This document shows positions 17,320 through 24,884 of a stretch of DNA of 64,000 nt, in pieces (position 1 is the first letter of the stretch; each line of letters opens with the position of its first letter). The stretch is taken from positions 1 to 64,000 of the forward strand of contig CAYXMH010000013.1 of assembly GCA_964466115.1 (NCBI GenBank), in the 5' to 3' direction. The notes under the pieces were generated by a model. That model was not told the origin of the DNA. It did not search any database and saw only the letters and a program-made list of their open reading frames with translations. The DNA comes from Pseudolysobacter sp964466115. Lineage in GTDB: Bacteria > Pseudomonadota > Gammaproteobacteria > Xanthomonadales > Rhodanobacteraceae. The translations under genes were made by a program, and so were the position numbers.

Positions 17320-17676
17320 TCATGCTCTTGGCCGTTTGGATTTGCGATTGACAGGCGTTGGAGCGCACAAGTTCTGATCCGCACTGCAACCTAACCCGGC
17401 ACAACAATTTTCCGTCAGGAATGCGATCAGCGAATTCATTCGCGCGTAATCGGCTTTGCACCAGATATTGCGCCCAACGCGCCGATCGCGCACCAACCCC
17501 GCCCGGCGTAAACCGTTAAGATGATTGCTCAAACTCGCTCCGGCATGACCGGTGTGTTCCTGCAAAACACCAACGGTAAGTCCTTGCTGCCCCGCCTGTA
17601 CCAAAAGGCGGTACACCGCCAATCGGTGGGGGTGGGCCAGCGCTTTCAGCGCCAAGATGGTTTTATTTAGTTCCAT
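17320..17676 (-). CDS. arsR: ArsR-family arsenic-sensing repressor
   Basis: A 118-residue winged-helix repressor: ALAHPHRLAVYRLLV, LSNHLNGLRRAGLV as recognition helix, and RVGRNIWCKAD as wing. It lacks the classical ELCVCDL metal site in helix 3 and instead has cysteines near the C-terminus in ENCCAGLGC, resembling the C-terminal triple-cysteine As(III) site of Acidithiobacillus ferrooxidans ArsR. The start codon lies inside a 34-bp palindrome that also contains the -10 element, so the mRNA is predicted to be almost leaderless. First gene of arsR-arsC-aqpS. Confidence 0.92.
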   Translation of the reverse strand: MELNKTILALKALAHPHRLAVYRLLVQAGQQGLTVGVLQEHTGHAGASLSNHLNGLRRAGLVRDRRVGRNIWCKADYARMNSLIAFLTENCCAGLGCSADQNLCAPTPVNRKSKRPRA

Positions 17677-17713
17677 AATTCCTGAATTATGGAACTAAAA
17701 TCGAACGTGTCAA
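17666..17713 (-). promoter_or_regulatory. ars promoter and ArsR operator
   Basis: A perfect 16-bp inverted repeat (TTTAGTTCCATAATTC, 2-bp spacer, then its complement) spans 17666-17699. On the minus strand a consensus -35 TTGACA sits at 17713-17708, then 16 bp, then CATAAT at 17691-17686 inside the palindrome. Transcription would begin about 17679-17678, only 2-3 nt before the arsR ATG at 17676-17674. ArsR bound here would cover the -10 and the start codon. The pairing with ArsR is inferred from position and symmetry. Confidence 0.75.
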
Positions 17714-17764
17714 CCCACCCAACCGACAATGACGAGGTTTTCGTAGTCCGAGCGTTCGTATAGG

Positions 17765-18742
17765 ATGAACACCCGCACGCTTGAATGGTTGAACATGCCT
17801 CATCTGGCCGTCATTGTCCCTGCATTTAACGAAAGCGAAAGCTTACGCGCATTTCATGACCGCCTTGCGACGGTTCTTAATTCGCTGGATCTGCGCAGCG
17901 AGGTTCTTTATGTCGACGATGGCTCCAGCGATGACACCTATGCCGTAATGGAAAGCCTGCGCAAGACCGATAAGCGCGTGGCAACGCTGAAATTAAGCCG
18001 TAATTTCGGCAAAGAATTGGCGTTGACCGCGGGCCTAGATCATGTCGATGCCGATGCCGTGGTGGTGATTGACGCTGATCTACAAGACCCGCCGGAACTG
18101 ATTCCCAAATTCGTGGCCCATTGGCTCAACGGTTTCGATGTAGTTTATGGTACGCGCGCATCCCGAGCCGGCGAATCAACGCTGAAGCAATTTACCGCCA
18201 ATGCCTTTTACCGTGTCATGGGACGATTGAGCCAAACCCCTATTCCTCGCGATACGGGGGATTTTCGCTTGCTCAGTCGCCGCGCACATCAAGCACTGAA
18301 GCAGTTGCGTGAGCGCAATCGCTTTATGAAAGGGCTGTTCACCTGGGTAGGGTTTCGGCAAATATCGGTGGTTTATCATCGCGACCCGCGTTTTGCCGGA
18401 AATAGCAAATTCAACTATTGGCGTTTATGGAATTTTGCACTGGAAGGCATTACGTCTTTTTCTGGGGCGCCGCTTAAAATCGCAACCTATTTCGGGTTAA
18501 GTACGGCATTTTTTGCGTTCTTATATGGGGTTTGGGTTTTAGGGAAGGCATTGCTATTTGGCGATCCCGTGCGCGGTTATCCGTCGCTGATGGTTGCGGT
18601 GTTATTCATCGGTGGCGTGCAATTGATGGCCTTGGGAATGATCGGTGAGTATCTCGGTCGGCTCTATACCGAATCGAAACAGCGACCCTTATACCTGGTG
18701 GATGAGCATCGCCCGATCGAACCCCCTACCACACCCATCTAA
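17765..18742 (+). CDS. GtrB/DPM1-like family 2 glycosyltransferase
   Basis: The 325-residue product is a GT-A glycosyltransferase with two C-terminal membrane helices. Motifs: VIVPAFNESESL, EVLYVDDGSSDDT, LSRNFGKELALTAGLDH, the DXD-containing VVVIDADLQDPPEL, and RDTGDFRLLSRRA, then membrane segments around residues 240-265 and 275-300. This layout is typical of enzymes that transfer a sugar from a nucleotide donor to undecaprenyl phosphate on the cytoplasmic side (GtrB, ArnC relatives). A start at 17795 (MPHLAVIVPAF) is possible and gives the normal N-terminus. Partners such as a flippase GtrA are not adjacent. Confidence 0.9.
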   Translation: MNTRTLEWLNMPHLAVIVPAFNESESLRAFHDRLATVLNSLDLRSEVLYVDDGSSDDTYAVMESLRKTDKRVATLKLSRNFGKELALTAGLDHVDADAVVVIDADLQDPPELIPKFVAHWLNGFDVVYGTRASRAGESTLKQFTANAFYRVMGRLSQTPIPRDTGDFRLLSRRAHQALKQLRERNRFMKGLFTWVGFRQISVVYHRDPRFAGNSKFNYWRLWNFALEGITSFSGAPLKIATYFGLSTAFFAFLYGVWVLGKALLFGDPVRGYPSLMVAVLFIGGVQLMALGMIGEYLGRLYTESKQRPLYLVDEHRPIEPPTTPI

Positions 18743-18763
18743 AGTTTTTTTTGAATGTTCACT

Positions 18764-21397
18764 ATGAAACGGTTTTTATCAAGCGCACCTTTATTCGGCC
18801 TGATTGCACTGTCCGCAATCACCGTAATCATTCGACTGATTACTCCAACGCATCGCACACAACCGATAGAGCGTGAGGAATCCCTACCACCCAATGGCGA
18901 TTTTTGGGCGCTGCGCTTAAGTTACCCAACCGGTCGCTACGAACCGGCCTGGCTGCTCGATTCAGCACAGCAAGAGGCAACCATTCCCAGCGCCATTCCA
19001 GCCGGTGTAGCGACACAAACCAAACGATTCAACCCGACATTGCAACTCAATCCAACGCAATTTACGGCGCTTGGCCCGGCTCCACTCAACGACGCCGGAG
19101 GTTGGGGGCACATCTCAGGTCGAGTCAACGCCATTAAAGTCGATCCGGTGCAAACCAATGTGGCTTATTTGGGTGTCGATGGCGGCGGCGTATGGAAAAC
19201 GACCACGTGTTGCTCGGCAAGCACCAGTTGGACGGTTAAGACCGACATTGCGCAATTGTCCGGAATTGCGATTGACGACATAACGATCGATCCCAATGAC
19301 CACAATGTGGTGTATGCCGCAACCGGCGATCTTAATTATGGCTCGTTTTCATTTGGCGCAGCGGGTGTACTCAAAAGTACGGATCAGGGCGAGCATTGGA
19401 CCTTACAAGGGGCCAGCGTATTCACTCCCTTTTATGGGCCTTCGGCGGGCGGTTATCCACAATATCAGGCCGTCAGCAAAGTTGTCGTTGATCCCAACCA
19501 TTCGCAGAATGTGATTGCCGGCACCAAGACCGGCATCTTTTTTTCTTACGATGCCGGCGCCAATTGGACTGGACCCTGCTTGACCAACGGATTCACTTCG
19601 CAACGCCAAGACACCACCGGTTTGTTAACCGTACAAAACGGCAGCAGTACACTGCTGTATGCGGCCATCGGCACCCGCGGTACCGCAACCCCGGTGCAAC
19701 CGGACCTTGGAATGAACGGGGCCAATGGCGTGTATCGCACTACGCTCCCGCTAAGCGGCTGTCCACTCAGTTGGACGCTGCTCGCGGATCACTGGCCAGC
19801 AAACACTGGCAACGGCACCGCCGGCGCCACAGCGCTGGGGCGGATTGAACTGGCAGTAGCACCCGGCGATTCTCATATCCTTTACGCCATGGTGTCGGAC
19901 ACCAACTTCAGCAATGGCGTCCTTGGGCTTTGGAAAACCACGGATGGCGGCGATCATTGGACCGAAACGGCAACGGGCGCCAATTTCACCGGTTGCGATA
20001 CGCCCGGCACGCAAATGTGGTACGACGCTGGACTTAGCGTAGACCCTAATCAACCGAACACCGTTCTTGCCAGCACGGTGGACCTGTTTCGCTCGACCAA
20101 CGGCGGTATCGGCTTTACCAATCTTACGTGCGGGTATGTCGATGGCGCCATCCATGTCGATCACCACGCACGCGCGTTTGTCGGCGGCGATTCCAATCGC
20201 ATTTTAATCGGTACGGACGGCGGTGTTTATTACAGCGCGAATGCAACCGCCGGCAGCCCCACCTTTACGCCAATAAACGATTCATTAAACACGATCGAGG
20301 TTTATTCCGGCGATATCAGCGCAAATTTTGCTACCTCGTCAAACCCCGCAGCTACCGGTGGATTTCAAGACAACGGCAGCGGGTCGGTGCAATACACAGG
20401 AACCCCTGCAACCGCTGTTTGGACCACGACCGACGGCGGCGATGGCATGTTTTCGCGGATCGAGCCAGTGCTTGGTCAGCGTTGGTATTACTCGATTTAC
20501 TACGGTCGAATTTCGCGCACCACGACCGGGCCGTTTGGCGCACTTGCAAATGCCTATGGCGCGTGGTCTGCGGGGAGCGCCACCAGCGAACGCAAAAATT
20601 TCTTGATGCCGTTTGAAATGTATAAATTTGGCGACACCTCCGTCGGCGGCAGCGGTTGCGATGCCATCAATGGGTGCAATCATATGATTGCGGGTACTTA
20701 TCGCGTGTGGGAATCACTGACCGCCGGATCACCGTCCGGTTCCTGGGTTGCTAAAACCGGAGATTTAACCAAAAACACTTTGTTCATCGGCAGCGACAAC
20801 CGTTCCGTCATCAATCAATTGCATTACTCGTTTACCGATCCCAGCATTGCTATGGTGGGCAGCAACGACGGCAATGTGCAGTACGTGTTTGGATTGGGCA
20901 GCACCGGCGCCGCTACCGCGGTGAATATCACAGCAGCCAATGCCGTGTTGCCGAACCGGCCAATTCAAAATGTGATGACCGACCCGCTCAATCCCCTAGT
21001 CGGTTATGCGGCACTCGGCGGTTTTGATCAGAACACGCCAAGCACTCCGGGGCACGTGTATCAAGTGACCTGCACCACGAATTGCGCCAGCTTTTTATGG
21101 CTTAACAAAAGCGGCAATTTGCCAAATATTCCGCTCAATGCGGTGATGCCTAACCCGCATCTGCCAACCCAAGTGTTTGCCGGTACCGATTGGGGTTTGT
21201 ATTACACCGACGATATCAGCGCGGCAAGCCCGGTTTGGTTTCGCTTCGAAGGCCTGCCGCACGCCATGATCTGGGACATGGTGGTTGACCGCGGCTTCAC
21301 TACACTTGCCGTGTTTACCCGCTCACGCGGGGTTTGGGTATGGCCGTTGCCGCTAGCTCCCCTTAGCGATGAGATCTTTCAGAACGACTTTGAATAG
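18764..21397 (+). CDS. Large exported beta-propeller (BNR/sialidase-like repeat) protein
   Basis: An 877-residue protein starts with an uncleaved-looking or long signal MKRFLSSAPLFGLIALSAIT. The body has repeated propeller-blade signatures: GGVWKTTTCC, GVLKSTDQGEHWTLQG, GIFFSYDAGANWTGP, GLWKTTDGGDHWTETA and LFRSTNGGIGF, with S/T-x-DGG-x-x-W Asp-box-like cores and VxVDPxxxxxVYAA spacers. This resembles VPS10/xyloglucanase-type sortilin propellers. No catalytic residues could be assigned. It ends in PLSDEIFQNDFE, a D-E-I-F...F-E tail discussed in the findings. Located 12-20 nt after the glycosyltransferase, so likely co-transcribed; a functional link is unproven. A start at 18755 is also open. 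Confidence 0.8.
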   Translation: MKRFLSSAPLFGLIALSAITVIIRLITPTHRTQPIEREESLPPNGDFWALRLSYPTGRYEPAWLLDSAQQEATIPSAIPAGVATQTKRFNPTLQLNPTQFTALGPAPLNDAGGWGHISGRVNAIKVDPVQTNVAYLGVDGGGVWKTTTCCSASTSWTVKTDIAQLSGIAIDDITIDPNDHNVVYAATGDLNYGSFSFGAAGVLKSTDQGEHWTLQGASVFTPFYGPSAGGYPQYQAVSKVVVDPNHSQNVIAGTKTGIFFSYDAGANWTGPCLTNGFTSQRQDTTGLLTVQNGSSTLLYAAIGTRGTATPVQPDLGMNGANGVYRTTLPLSGCPLSWTLLADHWPANTGNGTAGATALGRIELAVAPGDSHILYAMVSDTNFSNGVLGLWKTTDGGDHWTETATGANFTGCDTPGTQMWYDAGLSVDPNQPNTVLASTVDLFRSTNGGIGFTNLTCGYVDGAIHVDHHARAFVGGDSNRILIGTDGGVYYSANATAGSPTFTPINDSLNTIEVYSGDISANFATSSNPAATGGFQDNGSGSVQYTGTPATAVWTTTDGGDGMFSRIEPVLGQRWYYSIYYGRISRTTTGPFGALANAYGAWSAGSATSERKNFLMPFEMYKFGDTSVGGSGCDAINGCNHMIAGTYRVWESLTAGSPSGSWVAKTGDLTKNTLFIGSDNRSVINQLHYSFTDPSIAMVGSNDGNVQYVFGLGSTGAATAVNITAANAVLPNRPIQNVMTDPLNPLVGYAALGGFDQNTPSTPGHVYQVTCTTNCASFLWLNKSGNLPNIPLNAVMPNPHLPTQVFAGTDWGLYYTDDISAASPVWFRFEGLPHAMIWDMVVDRGFTTLAVFTRSRGVWVWPLPLAPLSDEIFQNDFE

Positions 21398-21457
21398 AAA
21401 ACTTTTCGATTCCGCTTATTTCAACGCCAAATCGCAATATACTTTGTCGAACCCTGC

Positions 21458-21480
21458 GGTGGGCTAAAAACCCACCTTAC
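21458..21480. repeat. Extragenic palindrome, GGTGGGCT...CCCACC family (copy 1)
   Basis: A short hairpin GGTGGGCTAAAAACCCACC followed by TTAC. It belongs with two copies near 41.6 kb that read GGTGGGCTAAAGCCCACCCTAC and its complement. It sits between the propeller-protein gene and the CBS-protein gene, about 20 nt before the latter's ribosome-binding site. Related TAGGGTGGGCT repeats occur in other gammaproteobacteria. Confidence 0.6.
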
Positions 21481-21500
21481 GAACGGATGAGGAGTATCCA

Positions 21501-21929
21501 ATGCAACAGGTCCGACATTTATTGAAGACGAAAGGTCGCACGGTTTTCTCGATTGAACCGGAAGCCTCGGCGCTGGCCGCTATCCAAATGATGGCGGAAA
21601 AAGGGATTGGTGCGCTGCTGGTGATGCGCGAGAGCAAATTGCTTGGCATCGTGTCTGAACGCGATTACGCACGCAAAGTGATTTTACATACGCGCTCGGC
21701 AACTGAAACCAAGGTCGAACAAATCATGACGGCAACGGTGCTGACGATATCGCCCGATGATACCGTTACTGCTTGCATGCAAATGGTTACTGAGCATCGA
21801 ATCCGTCACCTACCGGTGTTGGAGAACGGCAAAGTGGTCGGTGTACTGTCGATTGGGGATTTGGTGAAAACGGTCATCGACGAGCAGCGGGAGCATATCG
21901 AACAATTGCAGCACTACATAGCCGGTTGA
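21501..21929 (+). CDS. Tandem CBS-domain protein
   Basis: A 142-residue protein consisting of two CBS motifs. The first spans about residues 8-65 (KGRTVFSIEPEASALAAIQMMAEKGIGALLVM) and the second about 75-135 (MTATVLTISPDDTVTACMQMVTEHRIRHLPVL then GVLSIGDLVK). CBS pairs bind adenosyl ligands such as AMP, ATP or NADH and act as energy sensors. It has no effector domain. A good GAGGAG ribosome-binding site precedes the ATG. It is flanked by unrelated genes and may be monocistronic. Confidence 0.9.
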   Translation: MQQVRHLLKTKGRTVFSIEPEASALAAIQMMAEKGIGALLVMRESKLLGIVSERDYARKVILHTRSATETKVEQIMTATVLTISPDDTVTACMQMVTEHRIRHLPVLENGKVVGVLSIGDLVKTVIDEQREHIEQLQHYIAG

Positions 21930-22042
21930 ATAACCAAATGGGAGGATTTAACCCCTGAAATCAATCTGAAAATGGATATTCGCCGCAAAAATCGGCCCAA
22001 AAGCACGTTTAACGCCCATTTTTCCGCTTTGGTGAGCGGATA

Positions 22043-22603
22043 GTGGATTCCAACCTGCCAAATTCCAGCAAAACCCGACTGGAGGCCCTATTACGGGAGT
22101 ATGGGGCTCGCTTACGGGCCTTAATTGCCTCTCACGGCCTAGCTAAACACGGAATCGACCCCGACGATGTCGAGCAAGAAGTACGCATTCGACTATGGCA
22201 AGCCCTGGAACGTGACCGGAATGTGGTCCTTCGTGCGTCTTATATACAGAGGGTGGTGTTAACGGTGGTGGTAGACCGAGTACGCCGCGCAAAAGTGCGA
22301 CTGGCAGAACCCTTGCCAGAAGACGATGAACCGGTCCTATGGAATATTGATACCAACGCAAGCCCAGAACAACGGTCTCGCGACGATCAATTCATTGAAG
22401 TGGTGACTCGTTGTTTAGCCAGTCTACCGGAAACCCGGCGTGTGGCCTTGGCGTTCCACCTGCAAGGCTATAGTTGGGATGAAACCGCGGAGTTGACCGG
22501 GGTTTCGGCCGAGGCGGCGCGGAAACTGGCGGCGCGCGGATTGGCGGAGCTGAAAACGCAGTTAATGGAACTTGGCTTTGGTGAATTTGACGATGAAAAC
22601 TAG
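22043..22603 (+). CDS. ECF-like sigma-70 family factor
   Basis: A 186-residue protein with region 2 (IDPDDVEQEVRIRLWQAL, then SYIQRVVLTVVVDRVRRAK) and region 4 (LASLPETRRVALAFHLQGYSWDETAELTGVSAEAARKLAARGLAEL), separated by an acidic linker. This is the minimal ECF sigma architecture, for transcription of a specialised regulon. It begins at GTG; GGTGAG lies about 8 nt upstream. Its last 11 nt overlap the ATG of the next gene, a membrane protein that is the likely anti-sigma factor. No ECF promoter was identified upstream. Confidence 0.88.
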   Translation: MDSNLPNSSKTRLEALLREYGARLRALIASHGLAKHGIDPDDVEQEVRIRLWQALERDRNVVLRASYIQRVVLTVVVDRVRRAKVRLAEPLPEDDEPVLWNIDTNASPEQRSRDDQFIEVVTRCLASLPETRRVALAFHLQGYSWDETAELTGVSAEAARKLAARGLAELKTQLMELGFGEFDDEN

Positions 22604-23138
22604 CTTATCGCAACTCTATCGCCAGACAATGGCAAAAAAACCTTCCTCGGCGCGAGGCTTACCCGATGCGGAACAGCTGCTGCAATTGGCCAGCGGCGAT
22701 CTTTCCGCTGAGCAGCGCAATGCCGCGTTGATTGAAATGTCCAAATCGTCATTGCAATCGGATTTATTGCGCTTTACTCGCGCACTGCAACCCCATTCAC
22801 AGGCACTGGCCGAAGAGCTTGCAACGCGAAGCGCCGCCAATACTCATGTAGCGACCTTGCCAATCATCGCGAACCGCGGTAAAGGTTTTGGACGCCCACG
22901 GCGCTCCACGGTCCACCGCGCCCTGATCGCAGGTGCCCTTGCGGCATCCGTAATAATAAGTGCATTGCCTTGGCTACCGCGCCATTCAGCGACATCGCAC
23001 ACTCAAATGCCTTACGTCACGACTGCAATGCCAGATCGAATTTTTGCTTGGTCATCGGATCGAATCAACTCCGCTCCATCGACAACGCAAGCACCAATTC
23101 AAGACGAGATTTTCAGCAGCAATCGCAAAGACGGCTGA
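22593..23138 (+). CDS. Putative single-pass membrane anti-sigma factor
   Basis: The 181-residue product has a soluble N-terminal part with an LPDAEQLLQLASGDLSAEQR segment resembling the start of zinc-less anti-sigma domains. It then has one membrane helix (about residues 106-126, IAGALAASVIISALPWL) and a short exported tail. The tail contains two D-x-I-F motifs: PDRIFAW and the C-terminal APIQDEIFSSN. The ATG at 22593 overlaps the sigma gene by 11 nt, the arrangement expected for sigma/anti-sigma pairs. The anti-sigma role is inferred from context and topology; no ZAS motif is present. Confidence 0.65.
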   Translation: MKTSLSQLYRQTMAKKPSSARGLPDAEQLLQLASGDLSAEQRNAALIEMSKSSLQSDLLRFTRALQPHSQALAEELATRSAANTHVATLPIIANRGKGFGRPRRSTVHRALIAGALAASVIISALPWLPRHSATSHTQMPYVTTAMPDRIFAWSSDRINSAPSTTQAPIQDEIFSSNRKDG

Positions 23139-23186
23139 AATACATTACCGCCCAATACGCGAGGCAACGGTATCCAGCTCTCCCCA

Positions 23187-24791
23187 TTACAGCTTGATAT
23201 CCAACGCATGGGCGTGCTCACGCGTGGCTAAAAACTGAATATCCGGCCAGCGTTCAATGGTCAACTGCAGATTAACGCGGGTAGGGGCAAGATAGACCAA
23301 TTCCCCCGCCGCATCTTCCGCAAGATAGCTAGCGGCTTTTTCGCGAAACTCAGCCAGTTTCTTTTCATCGGCACAACGCACCCAGCGCGCAGTAACCACC
23401 CCTACCGTTTCGAACGCACAATCAACGCTGTATTCGTCCTTAAGCCGATACGCCACCACTTCAAACTGCAACACGCCCACCGCACCCAGAATCAAATCGT
23501 TGGACATCAACGGCCTAAAAAATTGCGTGGCGCCCTCTTCGGATAGTTGCGCCAGGCCCTTCTGCAACTGCTTCATTTTCAGCGGATCGCGCAGGCGCGC
23601 GCGACGGAAAAGCTCCGGAGCAAAATTAGGAATGCCGGTGAAACTGATCGGTTCGCCTTCGCTGAAACTGTCGCCGATTGAAATCGTGCCGTGGTTGTGC
23701 AGTCCGATGACATCGCCCGGAAATGCTTTTTCCACAATTTCACGATCGGACGCCATAAACGTCAACGCATTGGCCAATCGCACTTCTTTGCCGCTGCGCA
23801 CGTGCAGCGCTTTCATCCCAGCCGTGAACGTGCCTGAACAAATGCGCATAAACGCAACCCGGTCGCGATGCATCGGGTCCATATTTGCTTGAATCTTAAA
23901 TACGAAGCCGGTCAGCTTTTCTTCATTTGGATCGATAGTGCGCGTAGTGGTACCGCGCGGCTGCGGCTCCGGCGCATTCTCCACAAACGCGTCGAGCAAC
24001 GGCTGCACGCCGAAATTATTCACGGCCGAGCCAAAGAAAACCGGAGTTTGCCGTCCAGCCAGGTACGCTTGGCGCTTAAAGGTATGTGAAGCACCCAATA
24101 CCAGCTCCAGTTCTTCGCGCAACTCATCCAGCACCGCGCCAAGTTTGAGCTGCAATTCTGGATGATCAAGACCTTGGTAAATCGTCGAATCTTGGCGCGT
24201 GAAATTACGCCCTGGTTCGTACAAATGCACTTCATCGGTGAGCAAGTGATACACGCCCTTTAAGCGGGAGCCCATGCCAATTGGCCAGGTCATCGGAGCA
24301 CACTCGATTTTCAGCACCGACTCCACTTCGTCCAACAAATCGATTGGCGAACGCCCTTCGCGATCGAGTTTATTGATAAACGTCATAATCGGGGTATCGC
24401 GCAATCGACACACATCCATCAGTTTAATGGTTCGCTCTTCCACGCCTTTAGCGCAATCGATCACCATCAACGCGGAATCCACCGCCGTCAGCACGCGATA
24501 GGTGTCCTCGGAAAAATCGGCGTGGCCTGGCGTATCCAGCAAATTCACAATCCGCCCATTGTAGGGAAACTGCATCACCGAGCTGGTGACTGAAATGCCA
24601 CGCTCCTTTTCCAAGGCCATCCAGTCTGAGGTTGCATGCCGTACTGCCTTGCGGGATTTAACACTACCGGCCATCTGAATCGCACCGCCGAACAACAGAA
24701 GCTTTTCAGTCAACGTGGTTTTGCCCGCGTCGGGATGCGAGATAATGGCAAACGTTCGGCGACGAGCCGTTTCAGTGAGATGGTCGGTCAT
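23187..24791 (-). CDS. prfC: Peptide chain release factor 3
   Basis: A 534-residue translational GTPase that recycles RF1 and RF2 after termination. G1 SHPDAGKTTLTEK, the switch region GISVTSSVMQF, G3 LLDTPGHADFSEDTYR and G4 FINKLDREGR are intact. Domain II and the C-terminal RF3-specific part (VGVLQFEVVAYRLKDEY) follow. The length matches E. coli RF3 (529). It is monocistronic, converging on the anti-sigma gene and tandem with the DUF11 protein gene, which is 93 bp upstream. Confidence 0.97.
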   Translation of the reverse strand: MTDHLTETARRRTFAIISHPDAGKTTLTEKLLLFGGAIQMAGSVKSRKAVRHATSDWMALEKERGISVTSSVMQFPYNGRIVNLLDTPGHADFSEDTYRVLTAVDSALMVIDCAKGVEERTIKLMDVCRLRDTPIMTFINKLDREGRSPIDLLDEVESVLKIECAPMTWPIGMGSRLKGVYHLLTDEVHLYEPGRNFTRQDSTIYQGLDHPELQLKLGAVLDELREELELVLGASHTFKRQAYLAGRQTPVFFGSAVNNFGVQPLLDAFVENAPEPQPRGTTTRTIDPNEEKLTGFVFKIQANMDPMHRDRVAFMRICSGTFTAGMKALHVRSGKEVRLANALTFMASDREIVEKAFPGDVIGLHNHGTISIGDSFSEGEPISFTGIPNFAPELFRRARLRDPLKMKQLQKGLAQLSEEGATQFFRPLMSNDLILGAVGVLQFEVVAYRLKDEYSVDCAFETVGVVTARWVRCADEKKLAEFREKAASYLAEDAAGELVYLAPTRVNLQLTIERWPDIQFLATREHAHALDIKL

Positions 24792-24884
24792 GAAGTTCTA
24801 CAAGCGATTCGCTGTCTGTCTTTAGAAAAATCGACGCAAAGCGTCAAGTATAACCTCTTGAGGTCGCACGTACCGGGGTTCGCA

